From: an uncultured Clostridia bacterium
GTDB lineage: Bacteria > Bacillota > Clostridia > Oscillospirales > Oscillospiraceae
Assembly: GCA_947367115.1 (NCBI GenBank)
Contig: CANBCW010000005.1
Span: 1-52,596 of the forward strand
DNA length: 52,596 nucleotides
Direction of reading: 5' to 3'
Shown here piece by piece: positions 22,670 to 30,030 of the stretch. Below the pieces are notes generated by a model, which saw nothing but the letters and a program-made list of their open reading frames with translations, had not been told where the DNA came from and made no database searches. Numbering within the stretch: position 1 is the stretch's first letter; every line of letters starts with the position of its first letter. A program made the position numbers and the translations under genes.

Positions 22670-23383
22670 TTACAATCGAGAAAAAATATGGCCCAGGCTC
22701 TCATGGAACACCAGATCTGCCCGGTGGTCGTAAGGTGTGGCATCCCGGTTGATGAGGACAAGGCGGTTTCCGCGGTAGTAATTGATCAGTCCAGCGGCGG
22801 GATACACCGTCAGGCTGGTGCCTGCGACGATCAGAAGGTCAGCATTGGCAATGGCACTCACGCTCCGCTCGATGGTCTCCCCATCCAGCCCTTCCTCATA
22901 AAGCACCACATCCGGCTTGACGATACCGCCGCAAGTGCATCTGGGCACGCCGTCGCAGTCACGGACAAATTCCGCATCATAGAATTTGCGGCAGCGGGTG
23001 CAGTAATTGCGCAGAACGCTGCCGTGAAGCTCCAGCACATTTTCAGACCCTGCCTTCTGGTGCAGGCCGTCGATGTTCTGTGTGACCACAGCGCTGAGCC
23101 TGCCCTCCCGCTCCCAGCGGGCAAGAACTTTGTGCGTAATGTTCGGCTCAAATCCCAGGGGCAGCATCTTTTCCCGGTAGAAGCGGAAGAAGTATTCCGG
23201 ATCTTCCTCATAAAAGCTGTGGCTGATAATTCTCTCCGGAGGATATTCAAATTTCTGGCTGTACAGTCCATCCACACTGCGGAAATCTTGGATACCGGAT
23301 TCCGTACTTACGCCAGCTCCGCCGAAAAATACGATGCGGCTGCTTTCGGATATCCACTGTTTCAGGGTCTCCAATTGCTCCAT
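22670..23383 (-). CDS. NAD-dependent protein deacylase (Sir2/CobB family)
   Basis: A 237-residue sirtuin that removes acyl groups from lysines using NAD+. The Rossmann part has FFGGAGVSTESGIQDFRS, the QNIDGLHQKAG stretch binds ribose, and the catalytic histidine is in VLELHGSVLRNYC. Four cysteines of the zinc knot are present (YCTRC and RCTC). The C-terminal NAD loop is VAGTSLTVYPAAG. The motif pattern is of the bacterial deacetylase type. The ATG at 23383 lies 5 bases after the stop of the pyroglutamyl-peptidase-like gene, with GAGGGAG at the end of that gene as ribosome site. It is the last gene of the ylxM-to-sirtuin block. Confidence 0.93.
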   Translation of the reverse strand: MEQLETLKQWISESSRIVFFGGAGVSTESGIQDFRSVDGLYSQKFEYPPERIISHSFYEEDPEYFFRFYREKMLPLGFEPNITHKVLARWEREGRLSAVVTQNIDGLHQKAGSENVLELHGSVLRNYCTRCRKFYDAEFVRDCDGVPRCTCGGIVKPDVVLYEEGLDGETIERSVSAIANADLLIVAGTSLTVYPAAGLINYYRGNRLVLINRDATPYDHRADLVFHESLGHIFSRL

Positions 23384-23388
23384 GGCTT

Positions 23389-23868
23389 TTACACTCCCTC
23401 TTGGACGGCGTTCAAAAATGATTTTCGGAAACTTTCAAGATCATCAATGTTTTTCAGGTACGGGATATGGATGAATACCATTTGGGTATCCAGACCGCTT
23501 TGGGCAAGATAGCACAAACCTTTCAGGTACAGCTGATTGCAAAAGGAGGTTCCGGCATTATGCGAAAGCCTTGCACAGATCCCGTTTTGTTGAAATGTAT
23601 TCACCAAACGCTGACAATCATAGCCTGTGATGATGGAGATATCACTGGATCTTGCCGTGGTTTCGATGTGGATTTTATTTTTGATATTCGGCCTTTGGCC
23701 AATACTGAACACATAGTCGAATTTCCCGGATGAGATCATTGGGATCAGCATTCGGGAATCTTCGACCTTATCATTCGGCAGCAGTAATATACTGCTGCCC
23801 TTCGCGCCTTTCAACAGGACTTCCGCTGAGGAGCCGCGAAATGCTGTCAGTAAAATCCTTTTGTTCAT
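23389..23868 (-). CDS. Compact pyroglutamyl-peptidase I (C15)-like protein
   Basis: A 159-residue protein resembling the peptidase C15 fold, which removes N-terminal pyroglutamate, but about 50 residues shorter than the usual ~210. The candidate triad is kept: Glu in NKIHIETTARS, Cys in SHNAGTSFCNQLYLKGL and His in VFIHIPYL. The usual N-terminal TGFEPFGG reads TAFRGSS, and the segment between it and the catalytic Glu is shortened, so activity and substrate are uncertain. The ATG at 23868 overlaps the trmD stop (ATGA), and the sirtuin gene follows after 5 bases, so it is translated as part of that operon. Family assignment rests on the three motif regions. Confidence 0.65.
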   Translation of the reverse strand: MNKRILLTAFRGSSAEVLLKGAKGSSILLLPNDKVEDSRMLIPMISSGKFDYVFSIGQRPNIKNKIHIETTARSSDISIITGYDCQRLVNTFQQNGICARLSHNAGTSFCNQLYLKGLCYLAQSGLDTQMVFIHIPYLKNIDDLESFRKSFLNAVQEGV

Positions 23869-24644
23869 TGATCTTCACGTTTCTCTTCTTCCGCGTCTTC
23901 TGCTTCCGCGTCTTCTGCTTCCATTTCCTTCAGCAGCTTTTTATCCTGCTTGGAGGTCAGATCCAGCTTTTCGTACATATCCGGGCGGCGCTCTTTGGTA
24001 CGGCGAAGAGCCTGCTTTCTGCGCCACTGGCGAACTTTTTCGTGGTTGCCAGAGGTCAGGATCTGTGGGATCTCACGACCGTGCCAGACGGCGGGGCGGG
24101 TATACTGGGGGTATTCCAGCAGGCCATTGAAGTGGCTCTCGTCCTCGAAGCACTCCGGGTCGGCCAGAACGCCGGGCACCATGCGGCACACCGCATCCGT
24201 CACCGCCATAGCGGCGATCTCACCGCCGGTGAGGACGAAATCACCCAAACTGATCTCTTCGTCCACGCACTCGTCGATGAAGCGCTGGTCGATGCCCTCA
24301 TAGTGGCCGCAGACCAGAATCAGGTTGTCCATTTTGCTTAAGCGGATGGCATCGGCCTGCTTGAAGGTATGGCCGCAGGGGGACAGGTAGATGGTATGCA
24401 CCGGGCCCCCAGCCTCGTCGCAGACCGCCTCCCAGCAGCGGTACAATGGGTCTGCCGCCATGACCGCGCCCCGGCCGCCGCCGTAAGGATAATCATCCAC
24501 CTGATTCTGCTTGTTGGCGGTGTAATCCCGGATCTGGTGGGTATCGATCTTGATGAAACCCCGCTCCTGAGCGCGACCCAGGATGCTTTCAGACAACACA
24601 TCCCCCAGCGTCTCCGGGAACAGAGTCAGGATATCAATTCTCAT
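23865..24644 (-). CDS. trmD: tRNA (guanine-N1)-methyltransferase TrmD
   Basis: TrmD, a SPOUT methyltransferase, methylates G37 next to the anticodon and prevents frameshifting. Conserved segments are the N-terminal MRIDILTLFPE, YGGGRGAVMAADPLY, the knotted S-adenosylmethionine site (LVCGHYEGIDQRF; EISLGDFVLTGGE) and the C-terminal HFNGLLEYPQYTRPAVW with REIPQILTSGNHEKVRQWR. After the normal end there is an acidic tail of about 25 residues, including two exact copies of a 15-base unit (23891-23905, 23906-23920) encoding AEDAE-type repeats. The gene overlaps rimM by 11 bases and the C15-like gene by 4. rplS, its usual downstream neighbour in Firmicutes, is absent. Confidence 0.96.
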   Translation of the reverse strand: MRIDILTLFPETLGDVLSESILGRAQERGFIKIDTHQIRDYTANKQNQVDDYPYGGGRGAVMAADPLYRCWEAVCDEAGGPVHTIYLSPCGHTFKQADAIRLSKMDNLILVCGHYEGIDQRFIDECVDEEISLGDFVLTGGEIAAMAVTDAVCRMVPGVLADPECFEDESHFNGLLEYPQYTRPAVWHGREIPQILTSGNHEKVRQWRRKQALRRTKERRPDMYEKLDLTSKQDKKLLKEMEAEDAEAEDAEEEKREDQ

Positions 24645-25125
24645 CAGTGCGCATCCCCTCGATCAGCTTCACTTCCATGCGGTTCCCATCCACATCCGTG
24701 GACAGAATGAACTGGTTGACGGCAGGGATCATATATTCATGGCCGCCCTTGACCACATAGACGCTGTTGCCGGGATAATCCAGCACCTCGGCGATCTTAC
24801 CGATCAATGTGCCCTCGCAGTACACTTCCACGCCCACCAACTCAGCGGCGAAGATCACCTCATCGTCGATATCCTCACGGTAGAGTTCAATGATCTTGCC
24901 CCGCATGGATTGGGCTGTTTCCATTGTATCGATACCGGAGAGCTTGACCAGATCACAGGTTTTCTGGACACGACAGCTTTCGATGGTATATTCTTTTCCG
25001 TCGATGCGGCAGCGGTCGAAATCGCACAGATCCTCCGGGGAATCCAGCCAAGGCAGAACCTTGACCTCGCCTTTCACGCCATGGGTGGTGACAATCTCAC
25101 CTGCTTCAATAAATTGGAGTTTCAT
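24634..25125 (-). CDS. rimM: Ribosome maturation factor RimM
   Basis: RimM binds S19 and helps assemble the head of the 30S subunit. The 163-residue protein has the N-terminal beta-barrel (EAGEIVTTHGVKGEVKVLP) and the PRC-barrel domain (ELVGVEVYCEGTLIGKIAEVLDYPGNSVYVVKG) ending with the usual EYMIPAVNQFIL. AAAGGAG lies upstream of the ATG at 25125. trmD starts 11 bases before its stop, so the two are coupled, the normal arrangement for these genes. Confidence 0.94.
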   Translation of the reverse strand: MKLQFIEAGEIVTTHGVKGEVKVLPWLDSPEDLCDFDRCRIDGKEYTIESCRVQKTCDLVKLSGIDTMETAQSMRGKIIELYREDIDDEVIFAAELVGVEVYCEGTLIGKIAEVLDYPGNSVYVVKGGHEYMIPAVNQFILSTDVDGNRMEVKLIEGMRTDEN

Positions 25126-25136
25126 AGCCTTCTCCT

Positions 25137-25532
25137 TTATTTAATCCACCATTGGGGTGTCAGTTCTCCCAGGGTGGTGATTTTTCCTGTTTGATAGTCC
25201 ATCATAATTTCAATATCGTGATACTGCCCCGGCATGAGCTGAACCATCAACTCCCGGCAAGCGCCACAAGGCGCACCGCAGGAACCATCTTCCATGACCG
25301 CCAGAACTTTGGAAATACGGTTCTCACCATTGGTGATCATATTAAAGATCGCATTCCGCTCGGCGCAAATGCCTAAGGTTGAGCACGTATCCACACAAAC
25401 GCCGGTGTAAATCTTGCCGCTGTCCGATAAGATCGCGGCAGCCACACAGCCAGCAGAAACATAATCGGAGATTTTCCGGTCGTTCTGCACAGCTTTTGCT
25501 GCTTCATACATTCTTGTCCAAATTGCTTCCAT
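25137..25532 (-). CDS. Cytidine deaminase-like protein
   Basis: A 131-residue member of the cytidine deaminase superfamily. The zinc and catalytic motif C-A-E is in GICAERNAIFN and the second zinc motif in GAPCGACRELMVQL. Length and motifs fit either tetrameric cytidine deaminase or the blasticidin-S deaminase-like subgroup; the N-terminus lacks the usual FxVGAA motif (VSAGCVAAAIL instead), which leans to the latter or to a diverged function. GAGGAGG precedes the ATG at 25532. Its place between khpA and rimM is unusual, since those two are normally adjacent; a terminator separates it from khpA. Confidence 0.8.
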   Translation of the reverse strand: MEAIWTRMYEAAKAVQNDRKISDYVSAGCVAAAILSDSGKIYTGVCVDTCSTLGICAERNAIFNMITNGENRISKVLAVMEDGSCGAPCGACRELMVQLMPGQYHDIEIMMDYQTGKITTLGELTPQWWIK

Positions 25533-25566
25533 AATTTCCTCCTCGCAATGACACGAAGGGATATAC

Positions 25567-25597
25567 GGAAAATGCGTGGCGCTGCCGCGCCACGCAT
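25567..25597 (-). terminator. Terminator or attenuator after khpA
   Basis: ATGCGTGGCG (25572-25581) pairs with CGCCACGCAT (25588-25597). On the minus strand TTTTCC follows. It lies inside the long operon, between khpA and the deaminase gene, so it may reduce rather than stop downstream transcription. Confidence 0.7.
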
Positions 25598-25603
25598 AAG
25601 CCG

Positions 25604-25834
25604 TTAATCCACGATTTCGACCGTGACCTTCTCGCCGGTGCGCTGGGCAACGGTTTTCACGATGGTACGGATCTCCTTGGCGATCCGGCCCTGGCGGCCG
25701 ATGACCTTGCCCATGTCGCCTTCGGCAACACGGAGCTCCAACACCTTGCCTTCTTCGTCATCAATCTCGGTGACGGTGACGGCATCGGGGTTATCGACCA
25801 GGTTTTTTGCCATATACAGCAAAAGCTCTTTCAT
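25604..25834 (-). CDS. khpA: KH-domain RNA-binding protein KhpA
   Basis: A 76-residue single type II KH-domain protein (YlqC/KhpA), which with KhpB binds RNA and influences cell elongation and ribosome function in Firmicutes. The GXXG loop is in KVIGRQGRIAKEI. The protein is all KH domain, with an N-terminal helix KELLLYMAKNLVDNPDAV. AAAGGAG lies 8 bases before the ATG. It follows rpsP after 22 bases, as in most Firmicutes. khpB is outside the window. Confidence 0.93.
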   Translation of the reverse strand: MKELLLYMAKNLVDNPDAVTVTEIDDEEGKVLELRVAEGDMGKVIGRQGRIAKEIRTIVKTVAQRTGEKVTVEIVD

Positions 25835-25856
25835 TGCGATAACTCCTTTTGGTGTC

Positions 25857-26096
25857 TTACAGCACGCCAGCCTTCTTCAGCAGGCCACGAACGGTGTCGG
25901 TGGGCTGAGCGCCGTTCTTGATCCAGGTCTGAGCCTTCTCGACATCCACAGTGATGGCAGCGGGCTCGGTCAGGGGATTGTAAGTGCCGATCTCCTCGAT
26001 GCAGCGGCCGTCACGGGGAGAACGGGAATCAGCAACAACAATACGGTAGTAAGGAGCCTTCTTTGCACCCATTCTTCTCAGTCTGATCTTAACCAT
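25857..26096 (-). CDS. rpsP: 30S ribosomal protein S16
   Basis: S16 binds 16S rRNA early in 30S assembly. The 79-residue protein has the family start [30 protein letters not shown] and the IGTYNPL strand. GGAGGTGA precedes the ATG with 6-base spacing. It lies between ffh and khpA in the standard block. Confidence 0.97.
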   Translation of the reverse strand: MVKIRLRRMGAKKAPYYRIVVADSRSPRDGRCIEEIGTYNPLTEPAAITVDVEKAQTWIKNGAQPTDTVRGLLKKAGVL

Positions 26097-26227
26097 GAGA
26101 GTTCACCTCCATAAAAAATTCAATTTTCTATATCGCAAAGCCATAATGCTTTCAGCGAACAATATTGGATATCCCGGATAATCCGGGGGGATTGCCACTT
26201 TCCGGGTGTCGCAATGACATCGTATCA

Positions 26228-27577
26228 TTACATGCCGGGGAAGCCGCCAAAACCGCCGAGACCCTTCATGCGCTTCATCTTCCTGCCCGCGCCCGGGCCG
26301 GAGAACTGGCGGATGAGCTGGCGCATCTGCTCAAAGGATTTCAGCAGCTTATTCACATCCTCAACCTTCACACCGGCACCGTTTGCGATGCGCTTTTTGC
26401 GGCTGGCACCGATAATGCTGGGATTTTCCCGCTCCTTGGGGGTCATGGACAGGATGATGGCCTCTGTTCTCGCCATGGCCTTCTCGTCCACCTTCACGCC
26501 CTTGAGATTGGCACCGCCGGGCATTTGAGCCAGGATCTCCTCCATGGAGCCCATAGACTTGAGTTGGACAAGCTGATCATAGTAATCCTGCAGGGTGAAG
26601 CGGTTGGTTTTCAGCTTCTCCTCCATCTCGGCGGCCTTCTTGGCATCGTACGCCTTTTCAGCTTTTTCAATCAGGGACAGCACATCGCCCATGCCCAGAA
26701 TACGGCTTGCCATCCGATCGGGATGGAAGGGCTCAATATCCTCCAGCTTTTCGCCCATACCGGCGAATTTGATGGGCTTGCCGGTGATGGCACGCACCGA
26801 AAGAGCCGCGCCGCCTCTGGCATCGCCGTCCAGCTTGGAGAGCATGACGGAGTCGATATCCAGCCACTCATTAAAGCTCTGAGCAGCGTTCACCGCGTCC
26901 TGACCGGTCATGGCATCCACGACCAGCATGATCTCGTCAGGCTTGACGGTGGCTTTGATGTTTTTCAGCTCCTCCATGAGCTGCTCGTCCACATGCAGGC
27001 GGCCAGCGGTGTCCAAAAACACCATATCGTGACCGTGCTGACGCGCGTAGAGAACTGCTTCCTTAGCAGTGTCGATGGGACTCTGTGTGCCACGCTCAAA
27101 GACAGGGATTCCAAGCTTCTCACCACAGACTTTCAGCTGGGTGATGGCAGCGGGACGGTAAATATCGCAAGCTACCAGAATCGGGTTTTTGCCCTGGCGC
27201 TTCATCAGGCCAGCCAGCTTAGAACCATTGGTTGTCTTACCGGCACCCTGCAAGCCGACCAGCATGACCACTGTAGGGCCGTTGGGATTGGTAGAAATGT
27301 GCTTAGTATCGGAGCCCATGAGCTTAGTCAGCTCTTCATTGACGATCTTGACGATCATCTGAGCCGGTGTCAGGGACTCCAGAACATCGGTGCCGACGCA
27401 CCGCTCTGTGACGGACTTGGTAAAGTCCTTCACGACCTTATAACTGACATCCGCCTCCAGCAGCGCCATGCGAATCTCGCGCATAGCCTCCTTCACATCG
27501 GCCTCTTTCAGACGGCCTTTGCCACGGAGCTTTTTGAAGGTGGCGGAGATCTTTTCAGTTAAGCCTTCAAATGCCAT
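26228..27577 (-). CDS. ffh: Signal recognition particle protein Ffh
   Basis: Ffh, the SRP54 GTPase, binds signal sequences of membrane and secreted proteins and docks with FtsY. The 449-residue protein has the N helical bundle (FEGLTEKISATFKKLRGKG), the G domain with GLQGAGKTTNGSKLA, DTAGRLHVDEQLMEEL and TKLD-type LSKLDGDARGGAALS, and a methionine-rich M domain (PGGANLKGVKVDEKAM; the C-terminal MRQLIRQFSGPGAGRKMKRM) for 4.5S RNA and signal peptides. It starts 3 bases after ylxM with GAGGAG upstream. The SRP RNA gene is not in the window. Confidence 0.97.
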   Translation of the reverse strand: MAFEGLTEKISATFKKLRGKGRLKEADVKEAMREIRMALLEADVSYKVVKDFTKSVTERCVGTDVLESLTPAQMIVKIVNEELTKLMGSDTKHISTNPNGPTVVMLVGLQGAGKTTNGSKLAGLMKRQGKNPILVACDIYRPAAITQLKVCGEKLGIPVFERGTQSPIDTAKEAVLYARQHGHDMVFLDTAGRLHVDEQLMEELKNIKATVKPDEIMLVVDAMTGQDAVNAAQSFNEWLDIDSVMLSKLDGDARGGAALSVRAITGKPIKFAGMGEKLEDIEPFHPDRMASRILGMGDVLSLIEKAEKAYDAKKAAEMEEKLKTNRFTLQDYYDQLVQLKSMGSMEEILAQMPGGANLKGVKVDEKAMARTEAIILSMTPKERENPSIIGASRKKRIANGAGVKVEDVNKLLKSFEQMRQLIRQFSGPGAGRKMKRMKGLGGFGGFPGM

Positions 27578-27580
27578 AGT

Positions 27581-27925
27581 TTACTCCTCTAAATCCTGTG
27601 CCGCGGAAATGATTCTCCCGGCAAGGGCAGAAACAGTGGGGTCTTCATTCTTGTGCAGTTCCAAAGCCGCGGTCAATATGGTGCTGACCGCCTTCCGGCA
27701 GGACTGATCGCGTCTAACGCAGCCGGTCTTGGCTTCCATATTCCGAAGCAGCGCCTCAGTACGGCTCAAATTATCATGGACGCCCTGTCGGCTGATCCCC
27801 AATTCCTCGCCAATCTCGCCCAGGGAAAGATCCTGATAGTAGCGCATTTCAAAGCACTCTTTCTGCCGATCGGTGAGCAGATCGCCGTAATAATCGTACA
27901 GCAGAACGATCTCCAACGCGTCCAT
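27581..27925 (-). CDS. ylxM: YlxM family helix-turn-helix protein
   Basis: A 114-residue sigma-region-4-like DNA-binding protein of the YlxM/p13 family, found next to ffh or ftsY in Firmicutes and thought to modulate SRP; in Streptococcus it stimulates SRP GTPase cycling. The N-terminus MDALEIVLLYDYYGDLLTDRQ and the helix-turn-helix SLGEIGEELGISRQGVHDNL are typical. AGGAGG lies 6 bases before the ATG. It is the first gene of the long minus-strand block and sits directly downstream of a consensus promoter. Confidence 0.93.
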   Translation of the reverse strand: MDALEIVLLYDYYGDLLTDRQKECFEMRYYQDLSLGEIGEELGISRQGVHDNLSRTEALLRNMEAKTGCVRRDQSCRKAVSTILTAALELHKNEDPTVSALAGRIISAAQDLEE

Positions 27926-27965
27926 ATAAGCCTCCTGTCAAGCCATCTTGCTTGATACCTGCGGT

Positions 27966-27994
27966 ATTGTAGCACACTGTGCGGGGCTTGTCAA
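27966..27994 (-). promoter_or_regulatory. Promoter of the ylxM-ffh-rpsP operon
   Basis: On the minus strand TTGACA (27994-27989), a 17-base spacer and TACAAT (27971-27966), about 40 bases before the ylxM start. Confidence 0.85.
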
Positions 27995-28034
27995 GTATTT
28001 TTTCTTTACATCCGCCAATATTTGTTGGAAAGAT

Positions 28035-28111
28035 AAATTGTTGTTTATAGCGCACGGCGTAGGGCACGCATTGTATGCGTGCCCTACGAAAACTACTTCA
28101 AACAACAATTT
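28035..28111. repeat. 77-bp element with 12-bp terminal inverted repeats and inner stem
   Basis: AAATTGTTGTTT (28035-28046) and AAACAACAATTT (28100-28111) are perfect terminal inverted repeats, the same 12-mer that bounds the element at 21296. Inside is a perfect 14-bp hairpin, CGTAGGGCACGCAT / ATGCGTGCCCTACG (28058-28071 and 28075-28088). There is no reading frame. The right end supplies the TAA stop of the adjacent GNAT gene. It looks like a small non-autonomous (MITE-like) or REP-type repeat; there is no evident target duplication beyond a flanking TA. Confidence 0.72.
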
Positions 28112-28745
28112 ATAATACATACCATCTTGCGATCTCGGCGGTTTTCAGAAAGCCAAGGCTTTCATACAGCCGTACTGCCTTTTGATTTTCCGATGCCACC
28201 GTCAGCACTGCCGTATCACCGGTCAGCGCGTGAGCCAGGGCGCAGACAACATCGCGTCCCGCACCGGACTTTACCGCGGCCACCCAATCAATCATCTCCG
28301 CGGAGGCTCTGCCGATGCCCAAAAGCTCCCCATTTCTGTGGATAAAATAGCCGTCTCCCTTTTTCAGCATCTCCCGGCCGTCCGCCTCTGTCATCCACGC
28401 GCCATTGGGAACAGACCGCACTTTCTGATTGTAGATCTCCCGCCAGCGTTCCACCGTCTGCTCCTGCACAGGCCACAAGGCCGCATCTGTATCCGCGATG
28501 GCTGCCGCAGCACACCGCATTTCCCACATAGCGGTATGGAACGGCCTGCTCTCCAGAATCTCATGCCCCGCCGCGAAAACTTTTTCCGCTCCGCAGACCC
28601 GGCAAAACGCCGCGCATTCAGCCAGCAGCTCCTCCGGCTCCAGGGAGTCCCGGATTATCACATAAGCCATTCCCTGATACGGAATCTCCTTCAACACCAG
28701 ACTTGCGACACCGTATTCCGTTGTAAACACTGGGATGTCCTTCAT
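28110..28745 (-). CDS. GNAT family N-acetyltransferase
   Basis: A 211-residue GNAT protein. The C-terminal half carries the usual core: GDGYFIHRNGELLGIGRAS (strands 4-5), the acetyl-CoA loop region GRDVVCALAHAL (divergent), and VASENQKAVRLYESLGFLKTAE. The N-terminal ~100 residues (VVCGAEKVFAAGHEILESR-type region) form a less common first domain, so it may be a two-lobed GNAT with one active site. The substrate is unknown. The ATG at 28745 has AAAAGGAGGGG upstream. The stop codon TAA at 28110-28112 lies within the right terminal repeat of the 77-bp element, suggesting that the element inserted at the very end of the gene. Confidence 0.82.
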   Translation of the reverse strand: MKDIPVFTTEYGVASLVLKEIPYQGMAYVIIRDSLEPEELLAECAAFCRVCGAEKVFAAGHEILESRPFHTAMWEMRCAAAAIADTDAALWPVQEQTVERWREIYNQKVRSVPNGAWMTEADGREMLKKGDGYFIHRNGELLGIGRASAEMIDWVAAVKSGAGRDVVCALAHALTGDTAVLTVASENQKAVRLYESLGFLKTAEIARWYVL

Positions 28746-28766
28746 CTGTTCCCCTCCTTTTATGCA

Positions 28767-28809
28767 ATCATACCACGTTTTTCCGCCCCGCGCAAGAGAA
28801 GCGGTTGCG
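28767..28809. promoter_or_regulatory. Back-to-back promoters of the GNAT gene and the zinc-ribbon LRR gene
   Basis: Minus strand: TTGCGC (28795-28790), 17 bases, TATGAT (28772-28767), for the GNAT gene. Plus strand: TTGCGG (28804-28809), 17 bases, TATACT (28827-28832), for the gene at 28854. Confidence 0.6.
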
Positions 28810-28853
28810 GCAAGGAAAAAACTGTGCTATACTGTAGACAAGAGGTGATTATC

Positions 28854-29498
28854 ATGTATTGCACCAAATGCGGTACCTATTTATTTGACGAGCATCAGTT
28901 TTGCATTAACTGCGGCTCGCCCCGTCCTGTGCCCCTGCCATCCAAAAAAGGTACACGTTGGATTCCCATTCTGATCCTGGTGCTGATGTTCGCGCTAGGC
29001 TGCTTTGTGTATTATGCTTCCACGGCTTATCCGCCGGTGGATGAAACGCCTGCCATGTCCGTTCAATCCGGCGCGCTGATGTTTGACGAAAGCAAATATG
29101 AGGGCGACCCAGAGCTTGTGGTCCCCAGCATCGTGGACGGGCAGACCGTCACTGAAATCGGAACGTACTGCTTCCGTTCCTGTGACAGTCTGACCTCTGT
29201 TACCCTGCCCGGAACGGTGGAGATCATTGACCCTTGCGCATTCTTCGATTGCGAGAATCTTCAGACCATCAAACTGACAGACGGTCTTTTGATCATTGAC
29301 AGCAATGCTTTTTATAGCTGCGGCAGCCTGGAGTCCATCTCCATCCCCGGCTCCGTGGAAACGATCGACGCGATGGCATTTTCGGGTTGCCGCACCCTGA
29401 AGCACATCTATTTTGCGGGTTCACAGGAAGATTGGGAGCAGATTTTCTTCGGAGAAATCAGCCCAAACACCCAGATTCACTACATTGCCGACATCTGA
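28854..29498 (+). CDS. Zinc-ribbon membrane protein with BspA-type leucine-rich repeats
   Basis: A 214-residue protein. Residues 1-22 form a zinc ribbon with two CxxC pairs (MYCTKCGTYLF and FCINCGSPRP). A membrane segment follows at about 37-58 (WIPILILVLMFALGCFVYY), then an extracellular part with BspA-like leucine-rich repeats (LRR_5): ...CFRSCDSLTSVTLPGTVEII, CAFFDCENLQTIKL, AFYSCGSLESISIPGSVETI, AFSGCRTLKHIYF. Such proteins are common in gut Firmicutes; partners are unknown. AGAGGTGA stands before the ATG at 28854. Earlier in-frame codons belong to the antisense of the GNAT gene. It is monocistronic, divergent from the GNAT gene. Confidence 0.85.
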   Translation: MYCTKCGTYLFDEHQFCINCGSPRPVPLPSKKGTRWIPILILVLMFALGCFVYYASTAYPPVDETPAMSVQSGALMFDESKYEGDPELVVPSIVDGQTVTEIGTYCFRSCDSLTSVTLPGTVEIIDPCAFFDCENLQTIKLTDGLLIIDSNAFYSCGSLESISIPGSVETIDAMAFSGCRTLKHIYFAGSQEDWEQIFFGEISPNTQIHYIADI

Positions 29499-29629
29499 TT
29501 TTCAGGCTCATTTACCATGATTTTCATTTTAGTTGTGCAATATGACGGTAAATTGCCGAGTTTTACTTTTCAAAACTAACCCCTTCAAACAAATTTCCGT
29601 AAAAACTTTGTAAAATACCAAAAAACATC

Positions 29630-29657
29630 TTGCAATCTTGCAAAAAATATGTATAAT
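29630..29657 (+). promoter_or_regulatory. Promoter of the 76-residue protein gene
   Basis: TTGCAA (29630-29635), a 16-base spacer and a perfect TATAAT (29652-29657), in AT-rich DNA, 42 bases before the start codon. Confidence 0.75.
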
Positions 29658-29699
29658 AACCTATGTCAATTGATTGCACGTTGAAAGGAGGTTGTCCCC

Positions 29700-29930
29700 A
29701 TGAAAAAGATTATCTGCAAGAAGGAATACGATACCGAGACCGCTACCCTGGTCAAGAAGTACGTTTGCGGCTTCTACGGTGATCCCGCTGGCTACGAGGA
29801 GTCCCTGTACCAGACCCCTGCTGGCCTGTATTTCCTGTATGTCTGCGGCGGTGAAAACTCTCCGTACCCCACCGAGGACATTCTGCGTCTGGCCAAGACG
29901 AAGGTCAACGAGTGGATGGAGAACCACTAA
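29700..29930 (+). CDS. Small cytoplasmic protein of unknown function, probably highly expressed
   Basis: A 76-residue protein, charged and without signal or membrane segment: MKKIICKKEYDTETATLVKK at the start, then CGFYGDPAGYEESLYQTPAG, LYFLYVCGGENSPYP and a C-terminal helix. Strand-turn-strand motifs with Tyr and Gly suggest a small beta sheet capped by the helix. GAAAGGAGG lies 8 bases before the ATG, and promoter, terminator and strongly biased codons (AAG, CTG, GTC, TAC) all point to high expression. I recognise it only as the kind of conserved short protein seen in Clostridia; no function is claimed. It is its own transcription unit. Confidence 0.75.
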   Translation: MKKIICKKEYDTETATLVKKYVCGFYGDPAGYEESLYQTPAGLYFLYVCGGENSPYPTEDILRLAKTKVNEWMENH

Positions 29931-29946
29931 TTCGCTACATACCCTG

Positions 29947-29978
29947 AAGAGCCTGCTGTTTTAGCGGGCTCTTTTTTT
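29947..29978 (+). terminator. Terminator of the 76-residue protein gene
   Basis: AGAGCCTGCT pairs with AGCGGGCTCT around GTTTT, followed by a run of T (29972-29978). Confidence 0.9.
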
Positions 29979-30030
29979 CTTGACAAGTATGATATGATAT
30001 CGTTAGAAAATTATGATCAGGTGACGAACC

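Noticed and set aside
26165..27562. 465-codon open frame on the plus strand opposite ffh
   Set aside because: Antisense of a certain ffh gene, without family resemblance.
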